A stretch of DNA of 64,000 bases from Leclercia sp. 29361 (GCF_011290365.1 NZ_CP049786.1:2790001-2854000), one strand, 5' to 3'. Shown: positions 24,191-32,994, counted from the stretch's first letter. Numbers and translations: made by a program. Notes: generated by a model not told the origin, from the letters alone.

Positions 24191-25573
24191 ATGAATGAGA
24201 GTCCATCGCTGGAACAGACACGCACTGACGTGCTGGCTCCACCTTCCCCTGCTGACGCCACGCTCGATCCGCGTCAACAGCGGGTGATTAAAAAGTTATT
24301 CCGCAGACTCATCACTTTTTTGTTCATTCTGTTCGTCTTTTCGTATCTGGATCGCATCAACATCGGCTTTGCCGGGCTGACGATGGGCAACGATCTGGGG
24401 CTAACCAGCACCATGTTCGGCCTGGCGACAACCCTGTTTTACGTGATGTACGTCATCTGCGGGATCCCCAGCAACGTGATGCTGAGTATCGTGGGTGCCC
24501 GACGCTGGATCGCCATTCTGATGGTGGTCTGGGGGATTGCGTCCACCGCCACCATGTTCGCCACCGGCCCTGGTAGCCTGTATGTGCTGCGTATGCTGGT
24601 GGGGATCGCCGAAGCTGGCTTCCTGCCGGGCCTGCTGCTCTATTTAACCTTCTGGTTCCCGGCGCACTACCGCGCCCGCGCCAATGCCCTGTTTATGATT
24701 GCCATGCCGGTGACGATGGCGCTGGGCTCGGTGGCCTCCGGGTATATTCTCAACCTCGATGGAGTGATGAACCTGAAAGGCTGGCAGTGGCTGTTCCTGC
24801 TGGAAGGCTTCCCGTCGGTGATCCTGGGCTTTGTGGTCTGGTTCTGGCTGGACGACAGCCCGGATAAAGCCCGCTGGCTCACCAGCGATGACAAGGCCTG
24901 CCTGAAAGAGATGCTGGAGGCGGATCGCGTCAATGCGCTGAGCGCCCAGCAGCGGGAAAAGGCCGCGCTGGTGCCAACGCAACGCAGCATGTTCCGGGAG
25001 CTGTTCACCCCAACGATCATGCTTTATACCCTCGCCTACTTCTGCCTGACCAACACCCTGAGCGCCCTCAGCGTCTGGACACCGCTGATCCTGCGCAGCA
25101 TCAGCCAGGAGAGCAGCAACGTGACCATCGGGATCCTGAGTGCCATCCCGCAGGTCTGCACTATCGTGGCGATGGTCTGGTGGAGTAAGCGTTCCGACAA
25201 GCACAACGAGCGTAAAGTCCACACCCTGCTGCCGTATCTGTTTGCCGCCGCAGGCTGGATCCTGACCGCCACCAGCAGCGATCCGATGCTGCAGTTCACC
25301 GGGATTGTAATGGCCTCGTCGGGTGCCTTTGCCGCGATGGTGATCTTCTGGACGACGCCGGACCGCGCTATTTCACTCCGCGCACGGGCGTTGGGGATCG
25401 CGGTGATCAACGCCACCGGGATGACCGGCGCCGCGCTGGGGCCGCTGCTGATGGGCTGGATGAAGGATGTCACCGGCAACTTCAACGCCGGGATCTTTAT
25501 GGTGGCCGGGTTCCTGGTGCTGGGTGCGTTGGTGATTTCGTTGATTCCAATGAAGAAAGTAGCGCAACAATAG
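24191..25573 (+). CDS. ACS-family MFS transporter next to iacR
   Basis: A 460-residue inner-membrane anion:cation symporter-type MFS protein with twelve predicted helices. Marks are SYLDRINIGFAGLTMGNDLGL (as SYLDRINIGFAGL and TMGNDLGL) after helix 1, GIPSNVML, GIAEAGFLPGLLLYLTFWFP (GIAEAGFLPG and LLLYLTFWFP) and W-rich helix 5. These are shared with tartrate, phthalate and hexuronate carriers. The ATG at 24191 (MNESPSLEQ) has TGGAGC in front. Its place opposite iacR suggests uptake of indole-3-acetate or a related acid; two carriers in one locus would be redundant or serve different substrates. Confidence 0.85.
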   Translation: MNESPSLEQTRTDVLAPPSPADATLDPRQQRVIKKLFRRLITFLFILFVFSYLDRINIGFAGLTMGNDLGLTSTMFGLATTLFYVMYVICGIPSNVMLSIVGARRWIAILMVVWGIASTATMFATGPGSLYVLRMLVGIAEAGFLPGLLLYLTFWFPAHYRARANALFMIAMPVTMALGSVASGYILNLDGVMNLKGWQWLFLLEGFPSVILGFVVWFWLDDSPDKARWLTSDDKACLKEMLEADRVNALSAQQREKAALVPTQRSMFRELFTPTIMLYTLAYFCLTNTLSALSVWTPLILRSISQESSNVTIGILSAIPQVCTIVAMVWWSKRSDKHNERKVHTLLPYLFAAAGWILTATSSDPMLQFTGIVMASSGAFAAMVIFWTTPDRAISLRARALGIAVINATGMTGAALGPLLMGWMKDVTGNFNAGIFMVAGFLVLGALVISLIPMKKVAQQ

Positions 25574-25580
25574 TGACACT

Positions 25581-25650
25581 GCCGGGTGGCGGCTACGCCT
25601 TACCCGGCCTACGGTTTTTGTAGGCCCGGCAAGCGCAGCACCGCCGGGCA
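25581..25650. repeat. REP pair (BIME)
   Basis: Two inverted REP units, GCCGGGTGGCGGCTACGCC-type and its mirror ending GCCGCCGGGCA-like, lie between the converging transporter genes. Confidence 0.8.
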
Positions 25651-25657
25651 TGCAAAC

Positions 25658-26854
25658 TTACTCCGCTGCCACCGGTTTCACCCTTACCCCGGCAAACACC
25701 ATTACCATCGCCGCTACCAGCAGCACGCCGCTGGCAGTAAATACGCCGCTCGCCCCGTTGAGATCGAATACCGCCCCGCCGCCTGCCGCACCGGCGCTGA
25801 TCGCCAGCTGAATCGAGGCGACCATCAGGCCACCTGCGCTCTCGGCCTCGTCGGTAACGGTAGTTGCCAGCCAGGTTGACCAGCCCACCGGCACCAGGCC
25901 GAAGGCGAAGCCCCACAGGCTCACCAGCAGACCGTCCACCAGCGCCAGATGTCCAAACGCCACCATCAGCCAGGCCAGGATCCCCATCGCGAACGGCACC
26001 AGCGCCAGGGTCAGGCGCAGGTTGCGCGCCAGCAGATGTCCGGCAATCGAAGTACCGACAAAGTTCGCCACGCCAAAGCCGAGCAGGATCAGCGAAATCG
26101 TTTCAACGCTCGCCTGCCCTACCGTCTCGAGGAACGGTCGCAGGTAGGTAAAGAAGGCGAAATGGCCGCTGAAGATCAGGATGGTCGCCAGCAGGCCGCC
26201 CATCATCCCCGGACGACGCAGGACCCGCATCAAAGTGCTCAGGCTGGCGCTATTCTCCGGACGCATGGAGGGCAACACCCACAGCTGCCACAGCAGCGCC
26301 AGCAGGCTTGGCACCACGCAGAGGAGAAACACGTTGCGCCAGCCGATCAGACTTCCGAGATAGCTGCCCAGTGGCGCGGCTACCACGGTAGCGATCGACA
26401 CCCCGGAGAAGATAATGGCCAGCGCTTTCGGCACGTCGCTGGCAGGCACCAGGCGCATCGCGGTGGCGGTGGACATCGCCCAGAAGCCGCCGATCGCCAC
26501 CCCCAGCAGCAAGCGTCCCATCAGCAGGACATGCAGCGAGGGCGCGAAGGCCACCATCAGGCTGGAGATAATCTGCAGTACCGAGAAGAACATCAGCACC
26601 CAGCGGCGGTCGATGCTTTTGGTGGCGGGAGTAATCAGCAGACCGGTGACCAGCGCTACCAGCGCGGTGGCGGTAACGGATTGCCCCGCCACCCCTTCGC
26701 TGACCCCCAGACTGGCCGCCATTGGCGTCAGCAGGCTGGCAGGCAGAAACTCGGCGATGATCAGACCGAATACCCCCAGCCCCAACGACCAGACCGCGCG
26801 CCAGGCGGGTCTGGCCGGGGCACTGGCCTCGTTTGCGACGATGGATGAATGCAT
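25658..26854 (-). CDS. NepI-like DHA1 efflux transporter
   Basis: A 398-residue MFS drug:H+ antiporter-1 protein, clearly related to E. coli NepI (purine ribonucleoside efflux) but not identical enough to assume the same substrate. Shared blocks include LIIAEFLPASLLTPMAASLG, SEGVAGQSVTATA, GGFWAMSTATAMRLVP and LVPVGWSTWL. Twelve hydrophobic helices are predicted. It is divergent from an AraC-family regulator gene 115 nt away, which probably controls it. Confidence 0.82.
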   Translation of the reverse strand: MHSSIVANEASAPARPAWRAVWSLGLGVFGLIIAEFLPASLLTPMAASLGVSEGVAGQSVTATALVALVTGLLITPATKSIDRRWVLMFFSVLQIISSLMVAFAPSLHVLLMGRLLLGVAIGGFWAMSTATAMRLVPASDVPKALAIIFSGVSIATVVAAPLGSYLGSLIGWRNVFLLCVVPSLLALLWQLWVLPSMRPENSASLSTLMRVLRRPGMMGGLLATILIFSGHFAFFTYLRPFLETVGQASVETISLILLGFGVANFVGTSIAGHLLARNLRLTLALVPFAMGILAWLMVAFGHLALVDGLLVSLWGFAFGLVPVGWSTWLATTVTDEAESAGGLMVASIQLAISAGAAGGGAVFDLNGASGVFTASGVLLVAAMVMVFAGVRVKPVAAE

Positions 26855-26969
26855 CTGTTACTCTCCGGTTATAAAAATGTGATGTATGTCGCAAAGCATA
26901 GGCAGTTCACCGTGGACGATCTATGACATATAATCTCCACTTATTGATTAATCGTCCGGGAATAGAGAA

Positions 26970-27926
26970 ATGACCATCCAGTCGCCTGATTTGATCAGTG
27001 AATTGCTGCGCGGCATGCGCCTGTCAGGGGTGAAATACCGTCGGATTGAAGCCAGCACGCCCTTTGGCGTGGCCTTTGGTTATGCGCCGGGCAAAGCACA
27101 ATTTCACTTTATCAGCCGCGGCCCGGCGGTTCTGCAGATGCACAGCGGGGCGCGGTTCGCGCTGAACAGCGGCGATGCGGTGTTTATCCCCAACGGTGAT
27201 GCCCACGCCCTGCTCTCCGGGGATGACGCGACGGTGACGCCGGTGTCGGCCTTTCCCAGCGAGCCCATCTGCAACACGGTATGCGACATCCATTGCGAGC
27301 CCTGCCCGGACAGCGATAATGTAGTGATATTCAGCGGATGTATGGATTTCGATCTCGGTGGGATGCAGCCGCTGATCAAAGCGATGCCGGAAGTGATGAT
27401 GGTCAGTCGCCTGATGACTACGTGGCCGGAGATCCATCCCCTGCTGGAGGCGATGGAGCGCGAGTCGATGGCGCGCCAGGTAGGCTTTGCCGGGATCCTC
27501 GCCCGGCTGGCGGACGTGGTGGCAGCGCTGATTGTCCGCGGCTGGGTCGAATCCGGATGCGGGAAAGCCACCGGTTGGATCCAGGTGCTACGCGATCCGC
27601 GCCTCAGCCGGGCGATCTACGCCATGCACCAGCAGCCGGGGGTCAACTGGAGCGTGGCGGAACTGGCAAAACAGGCGGGAACGTCGCGGTCGGTGTTTGC
27701 CGAGCGGTTTCTCACCGCCACCGGCACTACCCCGGCGAAATACCTGACCGAGCTGCGGATGCGGCTGGCGATCCAGTATATCAGTCAGGAGAATCAGGCG
27801 ATTGAAACCGTGGCATTGCGGCTGGGCTACGGGTCGCTGGCCGCCTTTAGCCGGGCGTTTAAGCGAATTGTCGGCCAGTCGCCAGGGGCGTTACGCGAAG
27901 CCAGTCAGATCCCACAGGAGATCTGA
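26970..27926 (+). CDS. AraC-family regulator with cupin domain and a cysteine cluster (RclR-like)
   Basis: A 318-residue regulator. Residues 10-200 form the Cupin_6-type sensor (RGPAVLQMHSGARFALNSGD), and the C-terminal 100 residues form an AraC HTH (WSVAELAKQAGTSRSVFAERF and AIETVALRLGYGSLAAFSRAF). Five cysteines lie within 24 residues: 101, 105, 109, 112 and 124. RclR, of the same architecture, senses reactive chlorine through cysteines, so a redox or metal sensor is plausible, but this spacing is different. It is divergent from the NepI-like efflux gene. Confidence 0.82.
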   Translation: MTIQSPDLISELLRGMRLSGVKYRRIEASTPFGVAFGYAPGKAQFHFISRGPAVLQMHSGARFALNSGDAVFIPNGDAHALLSGDDATVTPVSAFPSEPICNTVCDIHCEPCPDSDNVVIFSGCMDFDLGGMQPLIKAMPEVMMVSRLMTTWPEIHPLLEAMERESMARQVGFAGILARLADVVAALIVRGWVESGCGKATGWIQVLRDPRLSRAIYAMHQQPGVNWSVAELAKQAGTSRSVFAERFLTATGTTPAKYLTELRMRLAIQYISQENQAIETVALRLGYGSLAAFSRAFKRIVGQSPGALREASQIPQEI

Positions 27927-27937
27927 CCGGGTAACAG

Positions 27938-28687
27938 TTAAAGCCAGCTCTGCTGGGTCATTTTCCCTTCGGTGCGATCCTCGCGCGGCAGTTCGATGGC
28001 CAGAGTGGAGAGATGTTTCGACCACAGATCCGCCACCCATTTCACCCCGCGGGCGGTAAAGCGCGCCTGGGACCAGGTATGCTGGTTCTCGCCCACGCCG
28101 CTGTGCAGGGTAAAATAACCCGCGTCGATATGGTGCTGCGGCGGAACCAGATTGCCGCCAACGCGCTGCATGATATTGCGCTCCAGCAGGAACTCGCGGA
28201 ACTGCGGCTCTTTGGCTTTGAGCATTTTACAGAGCTGACGGAACCCCATCGCCTCTTTCACCTTAACGAACTGGTCAAAAAACGCCGCCTTTGGGGCCCA
28301 GAGCGCCAGCTGCTCCTCCGCCCGATGGCATTTTTCATACTGCTCGGCCCAGGCGCGTGCTGCCGCCGCCGGGTTAGTGAAGTCCGGGATATTGGCGTTT
28401 CGTTCCCGCTCCTGCCAGCGATCCAGCATGGCAGCCGTAAAGCCCGGAGAAATACGCGAAACCGTCAGCAGGGAGTCTCGTTTATTCAGCAAAAACTCCT
28501 GCCGCGTTTCACCTTCGCGCTCGTACAGACTGGCCGTTACCGGCTGCGAAAGACGCTGCGCTGTTTCCAGACTCGTCACCATGCGTTTCACCTCGGTATG
28601 GGCGATACCGGTCATTTTGGCGATTTCGCGGCTGCTGATGGTGGCAAGCCGATCGTTGGACTGGAAATTTTCAACAGGAATTACCAT
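27938..28687 (-). CDS. Orphan phage-type antirepressor (KilAC domain) under a LexA box
   Basis: A 249-residue protein. The N-terminal part (DRLATISSREIAKMTGI, then HTEVKRMVTSL) is a Rha/HTH-like module. The C-terminal part (about 125-235) is a phage antirepressor KilAC domain: AFFDQFVKVKEAMGFRQLCKML, REFLLERNIMQRVGGNLVP and ARFTARGVKWVADLW (first one split as AFFDQFVKVKEAMG-FRQLCKML). The ATG at 28687 has GAGGGGTGAAACCT before it. No other phage genes are near. A LexA box overlaps its promoter, so it should be made after DNA damage. Antirepressors bind and inactivate prophage repressors; the target is unknown. Confidence 0.8.
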   Translation of the reverse strand: MVIPVENFQSNDRLATISSREIAKMTGIAHTEVKRMVTSLETAQRLSQPVTASLYEREGETRQEFLLNKRDSLLTVSRISPGFTAAMLDRWQERERNANIPDFTNPAAAARAWAEQYEKCHRAEEQLALWAPKAAFFDQFVKVKEAMGFRQLCKMLKAKEPQFREFLLERNIMQRVGGNLVPPQHHIDAGYFTLHSGVGENQHTWSQARFTARGVKWVADLWSKHLSTLAIELPREDRTEGKMTQQSWL

Positions 28688-28709
28688 AGGTTTCACCCCT
28701 CACTCATAC

Positions 28710-28723
28710 ATTACATGGGTAAT
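28710..28723. promoter_or_regulatory. Inverted repeat in the antirepressor leader
   Basis: ATTAC-ATGG-GTAAT lies between the -10 box and the start codon of the antirepressor gene. It could be an autoregulatory operator. Confidence 0.3.
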
Positions 28724-28733
28724 TTGCTCTAAT

Positions 28734-28764
28734 AGTATACAAATACCTGTTCAAATATCCAGTA
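28734..28764 (-). promoter_or_regulatory. LexA-controlled promoter of the antirepressor gene
   Basis: A CTG-N10-CAG box with an A+T-rich core and TA-type flanks covers 28745-28764. On the minus strand it is followed after 5 nt by a TATACT -10 element (28739-28734), so LexA would cover the -35 region. Confidence 0.6.
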
Positions 28765-28815
28765 TAATTTTTAGGCGTCTCCCCCGGAAAGCAGGCCACG
28801 CCTAAGTTCCGGTAA

Positions 28816-29652
28816 TCAGGACGGTTTTGGCTGCGTCGCCAGGCTTTCCAGTTCCCGTGCGTCATGGCTACAGAAAAAAGTGATGTCGTGGGCGTGCGAA
28901 CAGGAGAGCTCGCGCAACCGCTGCTGATTGTGCCGCCGGGTAGCGTTGTCCATCGCCATCATCCACTGGTAAAAGCGCAGCCCGGGGGTACAGTGGCGCT
29001 GCGGCTGGCGCATCTCATCCCGGTAAAACCAGGCGTCGCCACCGTGCAGCAGCCACCGCTGCGGCTGGCGGATGGCAATGCCCGCGTGGCCCGGCGTGTG
29101 CCCGGCCAGCGGCACCAGCAGGATCTCCGGCGGCAGCCCGTTCAGCGCCGTTACCGCGTCGAAGCCAAACCAGCGCTCGCCCTGCACCTGATAGCCCTCC
29201 CAGCCAGAGGTGGCGCTCCATTGCCCGGGGCGATAGCGCTCCCGCTGCAGCCAGCTGTGGCGTCGCTGGGCGGTGTCGATCTCCTGCTGCATTAAATGGA
29301 TGCGCGCGTGAGGGAAATCGGTCAGCCCACCCGCGTGGTCGAAATCCAGATGCGTCAGGATGATATGGCGGACGTCCGCCACACTGAAGCCCAGCGCCTC
29401 AACCTGGGCGCGTGCCGTGAGCGACTCCCGGCGCTGGATGTTATTCAGCGCCCGGAAAAAGCCCGACAGCCGGGAGGGCTCGCGCACGTCCCCCTGCCCG
29501 AAGCCGGTATCCACCAGTACCAGCCCGTCGCGCTCGGTTTCAATCAACAGGCAGTGGCAGACCAGATGCGCATGCAGCCCCTTGCTGAAACCATCGTAAA
29601 ACGCGCCGCCCAGCGGGCACATACACCCGCAGTTAAGGTGATGGATCTTCAT
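28816..29652 (-). CDS. MBL-fold metallohydrolase
   Basis: A 278-residue metallo-beta-lactamase-fold protein. The metal motif THLDFDHAGG (100-109) gives a one-residue variant of HxHxDH in which Asp103 replaces the second histidine. Further ligands come from LAGHTPGHAG and GGDAWFYRDE. The overall layout, with LVDTGFGQGD near residue 47, resembles N-acyl homoserine lactonase-like enzymes. Five cysteines sit in the first 35 residues, some of which may affect folding. It is 12 nt from the lipoprotein gene upstream, and the two probably form an operon. Substrate unknown. Confidence 0.78.
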   Translation of the reverse strand: MKIHHLNCGCMCPLGGAFYDGFSKGLHAHLVCHCLLIETERDGLVLVDTGFGQGDVREPSRLSGFFRALNNIQRRESLTARAQVEALGFSVADVRHIILTHLDFDHAGGLTDFPHARIHLMQQEIDTAQRRHSWLQRERYRPGQWSATSGWEGYQVQGERWFGFDAVTALNGLPPEILLVPLAGHTPGHAGIAIRQPQRWLLHGGDAWFYRDEMRQPQRHCTPGLRFYQWMMAMDNATRRHNQQRLRELSCSHAHDITFFCSHDARELESLATQPKPS

Positions 29653-29664
29653 ATCGCCTCCTCA

Positions 29665-30462
29665 TCAATGTGAATGCGTCTGCTGGCTCTGCTCGGCGGT
29701 GCCAAAATGCGCGGTGTCGCCGTGACCGTGTTCCCCGCTCCCCTGCACGCGCCGGAGCTGAATCACCTCGCCCTGCTGCCAGGCATTGGCGCCTTTCGCC
29801 ACCGGGTGGGCGACGATATCGGCGCGCTGGCGTTTAATCTCCTGGGTATCAATATCAAGACGCCGATCGCGATCCGCCAGCAGGGCCGGATCGAGCTGCC
29901 CTTCCCCGGTAAAGCCCATCATCAGGGCCGGGATGCCGAGCGGCAGGGTTTTGTCGCGATCCGTGTGCCAGGTGTGCCAGGTTTTGCCGTAGGTGTTGAC
30001 GATTTTGCTCATCAGCGCCTTGTCGGCCACCGCAGGCAGGCCGGGTGCTACCAGACTGCCCGACTTCACTTCGTACTGATGGCTGTGCCAGAGCTTTTTC
30101 TCCTCCGGCGGCAGGGTGTTAAACAGGCGCTCGCTGATGATGTATTCGACCCCCATCAGCCGGGCATCCTTCGTATTGCCGTCATAGATGACCGCCTGCA
30201 TAACCTCTTCGTTAAGCACGGTCACGTAGTGATGGGCCTCCATCTGGCCGTTTTTATCCCCGCTGTAAAAATGAAAGCCGTCAAGATAAGCGCTGATGGC
30301 CTCCACCGGCGGGCGGGACTGAATAACCTGGGCGCCCGTTTCCAGAGTGCGCATTTTGGCGGAGGTGCTTTCACCAGGGATGGGTGCCTGCGGCGGGGAG
30401 TTGTTCGCCCCACAGCCGACAAGAAGCAGGATGGCTGGCACGATCAAAGGTAACGATTTCAT
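29665..30462 (-). CDS. OBAP-family (DUF1264) lipoprotein with His-rich tail
   Basis: A 265-residue exported protein. The N-terminus MKSLPLIVPAILLLVGCG is a lipoprotein signal with lipobox LVGC, so it should be anchored in a membrane facing the periplasm. The body resembles oil body-associated/DUF1264 proteins: SAYLDGFHFYSGD, HHYVTVLNEEVMQAVIYDG, GVEYIISERLF, LWHSHQYEVKSG and WHTWHTDRDK. The last 25 residues contain six histidines (EHGHGDTAHF and THSH), which could bind metal. The ATG at 30462 follows AAGGGAGTGCC. Biochemical role is unknown. Confidence 0.75.
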   Translation of the reverse strand: MKSLPLIVPAILLLVGCGANNSPPQAPIPGESTSAKMRTLETGAQVIQSRPPVEAISAYLDGFHFYSGDKNGQMEAHHYVTVLNEEVMQAVIYDGNTKDARLMGVEYIISERLFNTLPPEEKKLWHSHQYEVKSGSLVAPGLPAVADKALMSKIVNTYGKTWHTWHTDRDKTLPLGIPALMMGFTGEGQLDPALLADRDRRLDIDTQEIKRQRADIVAHPVAKGANAWQQGEVIQLRRVQGSGEHGHGDTAHFGTAEQSQQTHSH

Positions 30463-30690
30463 TGGCACTCCCTTTTGCTTAACCTGGTTATGAAGGTAGT
30501 GCAGATGTCGGGATTGATCCGGCATATATCAGAAAAAACAGCGGCTTCGCTGTGGTTTGTCCGCAACGGTAAATTGTCTGGTTATGCGCAAAATGCGCTA
30601 TCCGACACGCTAAGTGGCTAAGATTCGTCTAAGGTTTTCAGGTGATTGATGACAGCGGTCACGCTGCCCAGCGAACTTAGGAGAACAACC

Positions 30691-32454
30691 ATGATGAGAC
30701 CTCAACGCCACCCTACACTGCGGCTGGCGATTGGCGGCATCCTGCTTGGGATCACCGCCTTCAGCTATGCGGACGACTCGTCCAGCACCCAGAAACAGCC
30801 CCCGGACATTCTGTTTGGTCCTCTGTTTAACGATGTGCAAAGCGCCAAACTCTTCCCCGACCAGAAAACCTTTGCCGATGCGGTGCCAAAAAACGATCCC
30901 CAGGCGATCCTTGCTGATTACCACATGCAGCGAAAACAGTCCGGCTTCGACCTGCGGCATTTTGTCGACATGAACTTCACCCTGCCGACTGAAAATGAAA
31001 AATACGTTCCGCCAGCCGGGCAGAGCCTGCGTGCGCATATCGACGGCCTGTGGCCGGTGCTGACCCGCACCACCTCCAGCGCCGGGAAGTGGGATTCACT
31101 GTTGCCGCTGCCGAAACCTTATGTGGTGCCAGGGGGACGTTTCCGCGAGATTTACTACTGGGACAGCTACTTCACCATGCTGGGGCTGGCCGAGAGCGGT
31201 CACTGGGACAAAGTCGCCGATATGGTGGCTAACTTCGCTTACGAACTGGATAGCTGGGGCCACATCCCCAACGGCAACCGCAGCTACTACCTGAGCCGCT
31301 CCCAGCCGCCGTTCTTCTCCCTGATGGTTGAACTGCTGGCGACCCACGACAGCGAGGCGCTGAAAAAATACCGTCCGCAGATGGAAAAAGAGTACGCCTA
31401 CTGGATGGAGGGGGTGGATGCCCTTCAGCCGGGTCAGGCCAGCCAGCGGGTGGTGAAGCTGGACGATGGTGCGGTGCTGAACCGCTACTGGGACAACCGC
31501 GATACGCCGCGCCCGGAATCCTGGCTGGATGACATCAATACCGCGAAAAAATACCCGAACCGCCCGGCGACCGAGATCTACCGCGATCTGCGTTCCGCCG
31601 CCGCCTCCGGGTGGGACTTTAGCTCGCGCTGGATGGACGATCCGCAGCAGCTGGGGACGATCCGCACCACCAGCATCGTGCCGGTGGATCTGAACGCCCT
31701 GATGTTCAAGATGGAAAAACTGCTGGCGAAAGCCAGTCAGGATGGGGGCGACAGTGCAGCCGCCAGCCGTTATGAGGGTCTGGCAGCCGATCGTCAGAAA
31801 GCGATGGAGCGCTATCTGTGGAACGACAAACAGGGCTGGTATGCGGATTACGATCTGAAAACCAAACAGGTGCGCGATCAGCTGACCGCCGCGGCGCTGT
31901 TCCCGCTGTACGTGCAGGCAGCCTCACAGGAGCGTGCGGACAAGACGGCCTCAGCCGCCGAGGCTCAGCTGCTGAAAGCCGGTGGGATTGCGACGACCAA
32001 CGTCAACAGCGGTCAGCAGTGGGATGCGCCAAACGGCTGGGCACCGTTGCAGTGGGTGGCCACCGAAGGCTTGCAGAACTACGGGCATAAAAAAGTGGCG
32101 ATGGACGTCACCTGGCGCTTCCTCACCAACGTGCAGCACACCTACGATCGCGAGCAGAAGCTGGTGGAGAAATATGATGTGTCCACTACCGGCACGGGTG
32201 GCGGTGGCGGTGAATATCCGCTGCAGGACGGCTTCGGCTGGACCAACGGCGTGACGCTGAAGATGCTGGATCTGGTTTGCCCGCAGGCCAACCCTTGCGA
32301 CAAACTGCCCGCCCAGCAGCCTGCGGCGAATGATGAACCGGTGACCACCACCCCAGCGGCCACCAGTAATCAACCGGCGGCCAGTACCCCGTCCACCTCA
32401 CAGCCAGCCGCGAATGATGAATCGACACAAACGCAGAAGAGTGTCGGGCAGTAA
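30691..32454 (+). CDS. treA: Periplasmic trehalase
   Basis: A 587-residue GH37 alpha,alpha-trehalase that hydrolyses periplasmic trehalose to glucose at high osmolarity. A Sec signal ([17 protein letters not shown]) ends near residue 27. Trehalase signatures [15 protein letters not shown] and [13 protein letters not shown] are present, and the glycine-rich [20 protein letters not shown] closes the domain. It is nearly collinear with E. coli TreA, but the tail after PCDKLP is a longer Ala/Pro/Thr/Gln-rich low-complexity stretch of about 50 residues. The ATG at 30691 has TTAGGAG before it; an overlapping ATG one codon on is also possible. Confidence 0.96.
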   Translation: MMRPQRHPTLRLAIGGILLGITAFSYADDSSSTQKQPPDILFGPLFNDVQSAKLFPDQKTFADAVPKNDPQAILADYHMQRKQSGFDLRHFVDMNFTLPTENEKYVPPAGQSLRAHIDGLWPVLTRTTSSAGKWDSLLPLPKPYVVPGGRFREIYYWDSYFTMLGLAESGHWDKVADMVANFAYELDSWGHIPNGNRSYYLSRSQPPFFSLMVELLATHDSEALKKYRPQMEKEYAYWMEGVDALQPGQASQRVVKLDDGAVLNRYWDNRDTPRPESWLDDINTAKKYPNRPATEIYRDLRSAAASGWDFSSRWMDDPQQLGTIRTTSIVPVDLNALMFKMEKLLAKASQDGGDSAAASRYEGLAADRQKAMERYLWNDKQGWYADYDLKTKQVRDQLTAAALFPLYVQAASQERADKTASAAEAQLLKAGGIATTNVNSGQQWDAPNGWAPLQWVATEGLQNYGHKKVAMDVTWRFLTNVQHTYDREQKLVEKYDVSTTGTGGGGGEYPLQDGFGWTNGVTLKMLDLVCPQANPCDKLPAQQPAANDEPVTTTPAATSNQPAASTPSTSQPAANDESTQTQKSVGQ

Positions 32455-32464
32455 GGTGTCCCAG

Positions 32465-32491
32465 GCCGGGTAAGGCGTAGCCGCCACCCGG
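32465..32491. repeat. Single REP unit
   Basis: GCCGGGTAAGGCGTAGCCG, then CCACCCGGT, directly before a strong bidirectional terminator between treA and ymgE. Confidence 0.7.
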
Positions 32492-32494
32492 TAC

Positions 32495-32525
32495 AAAAAA
32501 ACGGCTCTTAACAAGAGCCGTTTTT
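32495..32525. terminator. Bidirectional terminator between treA and ymgE
   Basis: AAAAACGGCTCTT and AAGAGCCGTTTTT form a 13-bp stem with loop AAC. The A-run before and T-run after serve both converging genes. Confidence 0.9.
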
Positions 32526-32532
32526 ACGTGGG

Positions 32533-32787
32533 TCAGGCGCGTCGTACCATTCTGTAGATGAGAAGCACGAGAATAGCGCCAACCACGGCCACCAGAAAAC
32601 TTTGCAGGTTAAATCCGGATACATTGCCGCCGATGCCAAACATCGTTGCCAGCCAGCCGCCGACAACCGCACCTACGACCCCAAGGATACAGGTCACAAT
32701 AAAGCCACCACCATCCCGTCCAGGCATGATGAATTTTGCGATAACACCAGCAATAAGACCAAAAATAATCCAGGCGATGATACCCAT
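32533..32787 (-). CDS. ymgE: Transglycosylase-associated (GlsB/YeaQ/YmgE) small membrane protein
   Basis: An 84-residue protein of the same length as E. coli YmgE, with three glycine-rich hydrophobic helices (MGIIAWIIFGLIAGVIAKFI, then MPGRDGGGF, FIVTCILGVVGAVVGGWLAT and FLVAVVGAILVLLIYRMV). The MPGRDGGG loop is the family signature. The frame extends upstream, but the ATG at 32787 with AGAGGGC in front gives the conserved N-terminus. It probably sits in the inner membrane; its function is unknown. Confidence 0.9.
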   Translation of the reverse strand: MGIIAWIIFGLIAGVIAKFIMPGRDGGGFIVTCILGVVGAVVGGWLATMFGIGGNVSGFNLQSFLVAVVGAILVLLIYRMVRRA

Positions 32788-32928
32788 AGCGATGCCCTCT
32801 TGCAGAGTTAAGCTTACGCAGAACACCCGTCTGCGTAGGTCAATTAAGTATAGGCAATAGCCAGAAAACCATTTTGAGTACACTGACTTAATTGCGGCTC
32901 TGACGAAAAAAATAATTGCTGGTTTGTA

Positions 32929-32955
32929 TTAAGTTCCGCGCACAGATGCCGATAA
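32929..32955 (+). promoter_or_regulatory. FliA (sigma-28) promoter of ycgR
   Basis: TTAAGTTC (32929-32936), 11 nt, then a perfect GCCGATAA (32948-32955), close to the consensus TAAAGTTT-N11-GCCGATAA. It places ycgR in the class 3 flagellar regulon as in E. coli. Confidence 0.75.
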
Positions 32956-32994
32956 CGCAACCACAGACTGTCATCTATCGAGGAGCCCTCGGGC

